A stretch of DNA of 54,215 nt. It comes from Bdellovibrio sp. (GTDB lineage Bacteria; Myxococcota; SpSt-1050). A program made the position numbers and the translations under genes. The notes under the pieces were generated by a model. That model was given only the letters and a program-made list of their open reading frames with translations, was not told the origin of the DNA and ran no database searches. Shown in pieces: positions 52,603 to 54,215 of this stretch. Position 1 is the stretch's first letter; every line of letters begins with the position of its first letter. Location: the NCBI GenBank assembly GCA_020725805.1, contig DYEF01000091.1, forward strand, positions 1 through 54,215, given 5' to 3'.

Positions 52603-52630
52603 CTGTGGTCTGTGGACAGTCGACTGTGGA
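52603..52630. repeat. Four 7-bp direct repeats upstream of the GH114-like gene
   Basis: Consecutive heptads CTGTGGT, CTGTGGA, CAGTCGA and CTGTGGA end 21 bp before the -35 box. They overlap a 12-bp palindrome ACAGTCGACTGT (52616-52627). The layout suits an activator that binds direct repeats. Confidence 0.5.
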
Positions 52631-52651
52631 CTTAATTATATCATACACAAT

Positions 52652-52681
52652 TTGACTTGAATCTGCCAGTTAGGTTATAAT
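52652..52681 (+). promoter_or_regulatory. Promoter of the GH114-like gene
   Basis: TTGACT (52652-52657) and a perfect TATAAT (52676-52681) are 18 bp apart, 31 bp before ATG 52713 with AAGGAG in between. Confidence 0.75.
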
Positions 52682-52712
52682 CCTCACATCGGGTAAGAAA
52701 GGAGAAAAGAAT

Positions 52713-53915
52713 ATGCAGTTATTCAAAAGTATTTATTTGCTGATAGTATTCTCTATATCCGGTTTTCTGTTTTTCTGTTGCACCGATGAAGCCAGCCAAA
52801 ATATCGATTTGGGCGGCGTCAGTAATGAAGGCGTATCTGATACTATAACGAATCTGACTGATGATTATTTTTACAATGATATTTCGGAAACCGGTACGGC
52901 TGATAATGAAACGGAGGCAGATATTTATAGTGTCGATTCAGTCAGCGATAGTGGTTACGGAATTGATGATGAGATTTTGTATCCAGATGTTTTTATAGTT
53001 GATATAGATACAGACATAAGCGATACCTCTGATTTAAGCGATACAGGCAGTATTTCTCCTAATAGAGGTTTCCCCTCTGGTTTTCCCTGGGTAAGTTTCT
53101 ATGGTTCTGCCGAGAACATAGACTTGAATAGAGTTGCCCAGTATTTTAGAATAATTAATATTGATGTTGATCCGGACATTGGTAATTTTACTGATGATCA
53201 GATAAAATTGTTGAAAAATGGTGGTAAAAATAGAGTGATTTCTTATCTGAACGTAGGCTCCTGTGAAAACTGGCGGAGTTACTATAAAAACAATCCCCCG
53301 GGTTTCAAGTCCTGTGTTAGCACCGGTGCACTCACGACAGTATATTCTACGGAATATCCTGATGAAAAGTGGGCGGACCTATCAAATAAAGACTATCAAA
53401 ATCTGATAATTAATTATGTCGCAAAGCGTCTTGCAGATAGAGGTGTAGACGGATTCTTTCTCGACAATATGGAAGTTGTAGAGCATGGCCCTGATGCAAA
53501 GTATGGTCCCTGTGACAGCAAATGTTCTCAGGGAGGACTCGACCTTGTCTATAAACTGAGAGAGAAATTCCCTGACAAACTGATTGTGATGCAGAATGCG
53601 ACATCGGATATTACACTCAACGGATATACCAACGGAATCTGGTATCCGCTTCTTCTGGACGGGATTTCGCACGAAGAGGTCTACTCGAACGGAGGGGATG
53701 CGGAGGCACTCTCTCAGATGAAGAAATGGAGAGACAAAAAAATATTTGTGAACGGATTTCCCTTCTGGCTCGGAGTAGAGGAGTATGTAGGCAAGTGCGA
53801 TTCTGCCCATAAGAGTGAGGCTCTCTCTCTGTATAATAAGGCTACATCGGACGGATTCAATGCATATGTGACAGATGAATCTTCGGTGCAGCAATCCCCC
53901 TGCTACTGGGAATGA
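52713..53915 (+). CDS. Exported GH114-like glycoside hydrolase (polygalactosaminidase family)
   Basis: The 400-aa product has an N-terminal export signal (IYLLIVFSISGFLFFC, then Cys; an atypical lipobox), a long Asp/Ser/Thr-rich linker (about 28-125) and a TIM barrel with GH114 landmarks: WVSFYGSAENIDLNRVAQ, VISYLNVGSCENWR, RGVDGFFLDNMEV and VNGFPFWLG. GH114 enzymes cut alpha-1,4-linked polygalactosamine, a matrix exopolysaccharide, so biofilm or capsule turnover is plausible. The barrel has many cysteines (GPCDSKCSQ, GKCDS) that may form disulfides. The linker resembles those of myxobacterial lipoproteins. It has its own strong promoter. Confidence 0.8.
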   Translation: MQLFKSIYLLIVFSISGFLFFCCTDEASQNIDLGGVSNEGVSDTITNLTDDYFYNDISETGTADNETEADIYSVDSVSDSGYGIDDEILYPDVFIVDIDTDISDTSDLSDTGSISPNRGFPSGFPWVSFYGSAENIDLNRVAQYFRIINIDVDPDIGNFTDDQIKLLKNGGKNRVISYLNVGSCENWRSYYKNNPPGFKSCVSTGALTTVYSTEYPDEKWADLSNKDYQNLIINYVAKRLADRGVDGFFLDNMEVVEHGPDAKYGPCDSKCSQGGLDLVYKLREKFPDKLIVMQNATSDITLNGYTNGIWYPLLLDGISHEEVYSNGGDAEALSQMKKWRDKKIFVNGFPFWLGVEEYVGKCDSAHKSEALSLYNKATSDGFNAYVTDESSVQQSPCYWE

Positions 53916-53939
53916 GATAAATTGAGGCAGATATTGTTG

Positions 53940-54020
53940 AAAAAAATTTATTTATAAAATTAAATGACGCGCGGATGCCCGATTTTACTGGGTTTGCCGA
54001 ATCGTAAAAAAAATTTATTT
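53940..54020. repeat. Two AT-rich 14-bp direct repeats upstream of the rRNA promoter
   Basis: AAAAAAATTTATTT occurs at 53940-53953 and 54007-54020. The second copy ends six bases before the -35 box, where an UP element would lie. Confidence 0.6.
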
Positions 54021-54026
54021 TTTTGC

Positions 54027-54055
54027 TTGACAAGGTGAAGGAAATTTATTATAAG
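54027..54055 (+). promoter_or_regulatory. rRNA operon promoter
   Basis: A perfect TTGACA (54027-54032), 17-bp spacer and TATAAG (54050-54055) follow an A/T-rich UP-like stretch. Transcription should start near 54062, about 105 bp before mature 16S. Confidence 0.88.
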
Positions 54056-54061
54056 CGTCTT

Positions 54062-54083
54062 CCCTTCGTTGATGAAAGAAGGG
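54062..54083 (+). other. rRNA leader hairpin
   Basis: Arms CCCTTC and GAAGGG enclose a ten-base loop at the very 5' end of the predicted transcript, just before boxA. Confidence 0.5.
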
Positions 54084-54085
54084 TT

Positions 54086-54098
54086 TGCTCTTTGAAAA
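54086..54098 (+). promoter_or_regulatory. boxA antitermination site
   Basis: TGCTCTTTGAAAA closely matches the bacterial rRNA boxA (TGCTCTTTAACA) that loads Nus factors on the leader transcript. Confidence 0.85.
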
Positions 54099-54140
54099 CT
54101 GAATAGAGAGGGCTCAAAAAAGTGCGAGTTACAAAATTTT

Positions 54141-54159
54141 TGGCATCATTAAGATGCCA
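54141..54159 (+). other. 16S leader hairpin
   Basis: Perfect arms TGGCATC and GATGCCA with a five-base loop lie just before the mature 16S 5' end. It may guide processing or folding of the leader. Confidence 0.55.
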
Positions 54160-54166
54160 GTCAGTT

Positions 54167-54215
54167 TTTACTGAGAGTTTGATCCTGGCTCAGGACGAAC
54201 GCTGGCGGCGTGCCT
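54167..54215 (+). rRNA. rrs: 16S ribosomal RNA, 5' end (cut by the window edge)
   Basis: The conserved AGAGTTTGATCCTGGCTCAG begins at 54174, equal to E. coli position 8, and continues into GGACGAACGCTGGCGGCGTGCCT. The mature 5' end is therefore near 54167. Only about 49 bases are inside the window. Confidence 0.97.

Noticed and set aside
53961-53999. GC-rich stretch after the GH114-like gene as an intrinsic terminator
   Set aside because: Only three uninterrupted pairs (CCC/GGG) form and no T-run follows the stem.

Overview
The window looks like chromosomal DNA of a Gram-negative-type, probably anaerobic bacterium of moderate-to-low GC. Signs of this are many lipoprotein and Sec signal peptides, two-component hybrid kinases beside Ser/Thr kinases and a PP2C phosphatase, heavy use of AGA/AGG arginine codons, and an amino-acid fermentation cluster. 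The mix of zinc-ribbon Ser/Thr kinases, SUMF1-fold proteins, Asp-rich lipoprotein linkers and a lexA-imuB-dnaE2 cassette recalls deltaproteobacterial/myxobacterial lineages. I cannot place it more exactly; the 16S rRNA gene that begins at the right edge would settle it. No insertion sequence, prophage, CRISPR array or tRNA gene was seen.

Layout. 0-5.3 kb: a small leader ORF coupled to a soluble hybrid kinase, then a large secreted beta-propeller protein, a second secreted protein and a 49-codon two-cysteine ORF. 5.4-7.6 kb: rsmD-coaD-Ser/Thr kinase with 4-base overlaps. 7.6-13.9 kb: a large hybrid kinase whose phospho-accepting residues are mostly replaced, a TIM-barrel isomerase-like protein, a PP2C phosphatase and a degenerate membrane sensor. 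13.9-18.8 kb (minus strand): lexA-imuB-dnaE2 under a near-perfect CTG-N10-CAG SOS operator. 19-24.5 kb: a methyltransferase, ksgA, an amidohydrolase lipoprotein, a Cys-rich membrane protein and a zinc-ribbon/kinase/TM/SUMF1 fusion. 24.5-32.8 kb: a NifU-domain protein, an M24 peptidase, a SUMF1 lipoprotein with a BtuCD-type transporter, a thioredoxin, a DUF6600-like protein and an M49-like metallopeptidase.

32.8-43.1 kb is metabolic: split formiminotransferase and cyclodeaminase genes, a KhtTU-type K+/H+ antiporter, and a run of buk, iorA, iorB, ptb and a P5C-dehydrogenase-like gene. The run can be read as a route from 2-oxoacids (transaminated amino acids) to acyl-CoA, acyl phosphate and carboxylic acid with ATP formation. 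43.1-47.3 kb: a hybrid kinase behind a promoter flanked by 13-bp inverted repeats, a UbiA prenyltransferase, a stand-alone LigD-type phosphoesterase and a radical SAM protein. 47.3-52.5 kb: TPR lipoprotein, FmdB zinc ribbon, LEA14-like lipoprotein, a second kinase/TM/SUMF1 fusion (with a pseudokinase HGN motif) and a CopZ-like Fe-S chaperone. 52.7-54.2 kb: a GH114-like lipoprotein, then a strong rRNA promoter, boxA and the first ~49 bases of 16S rRNA.

The most distinctive content is a set of signalling proteins in which catalytic residues are lost but folds kept: two kinase-like/TM/SUMF1 fusions without the FGE active cysteines, a hybrid histidine kinase with H-to-Q and two D-to-E changes, and an ImuB with a broken polymerase site. 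All calls rest on reading motifs by eye; no database search was run.
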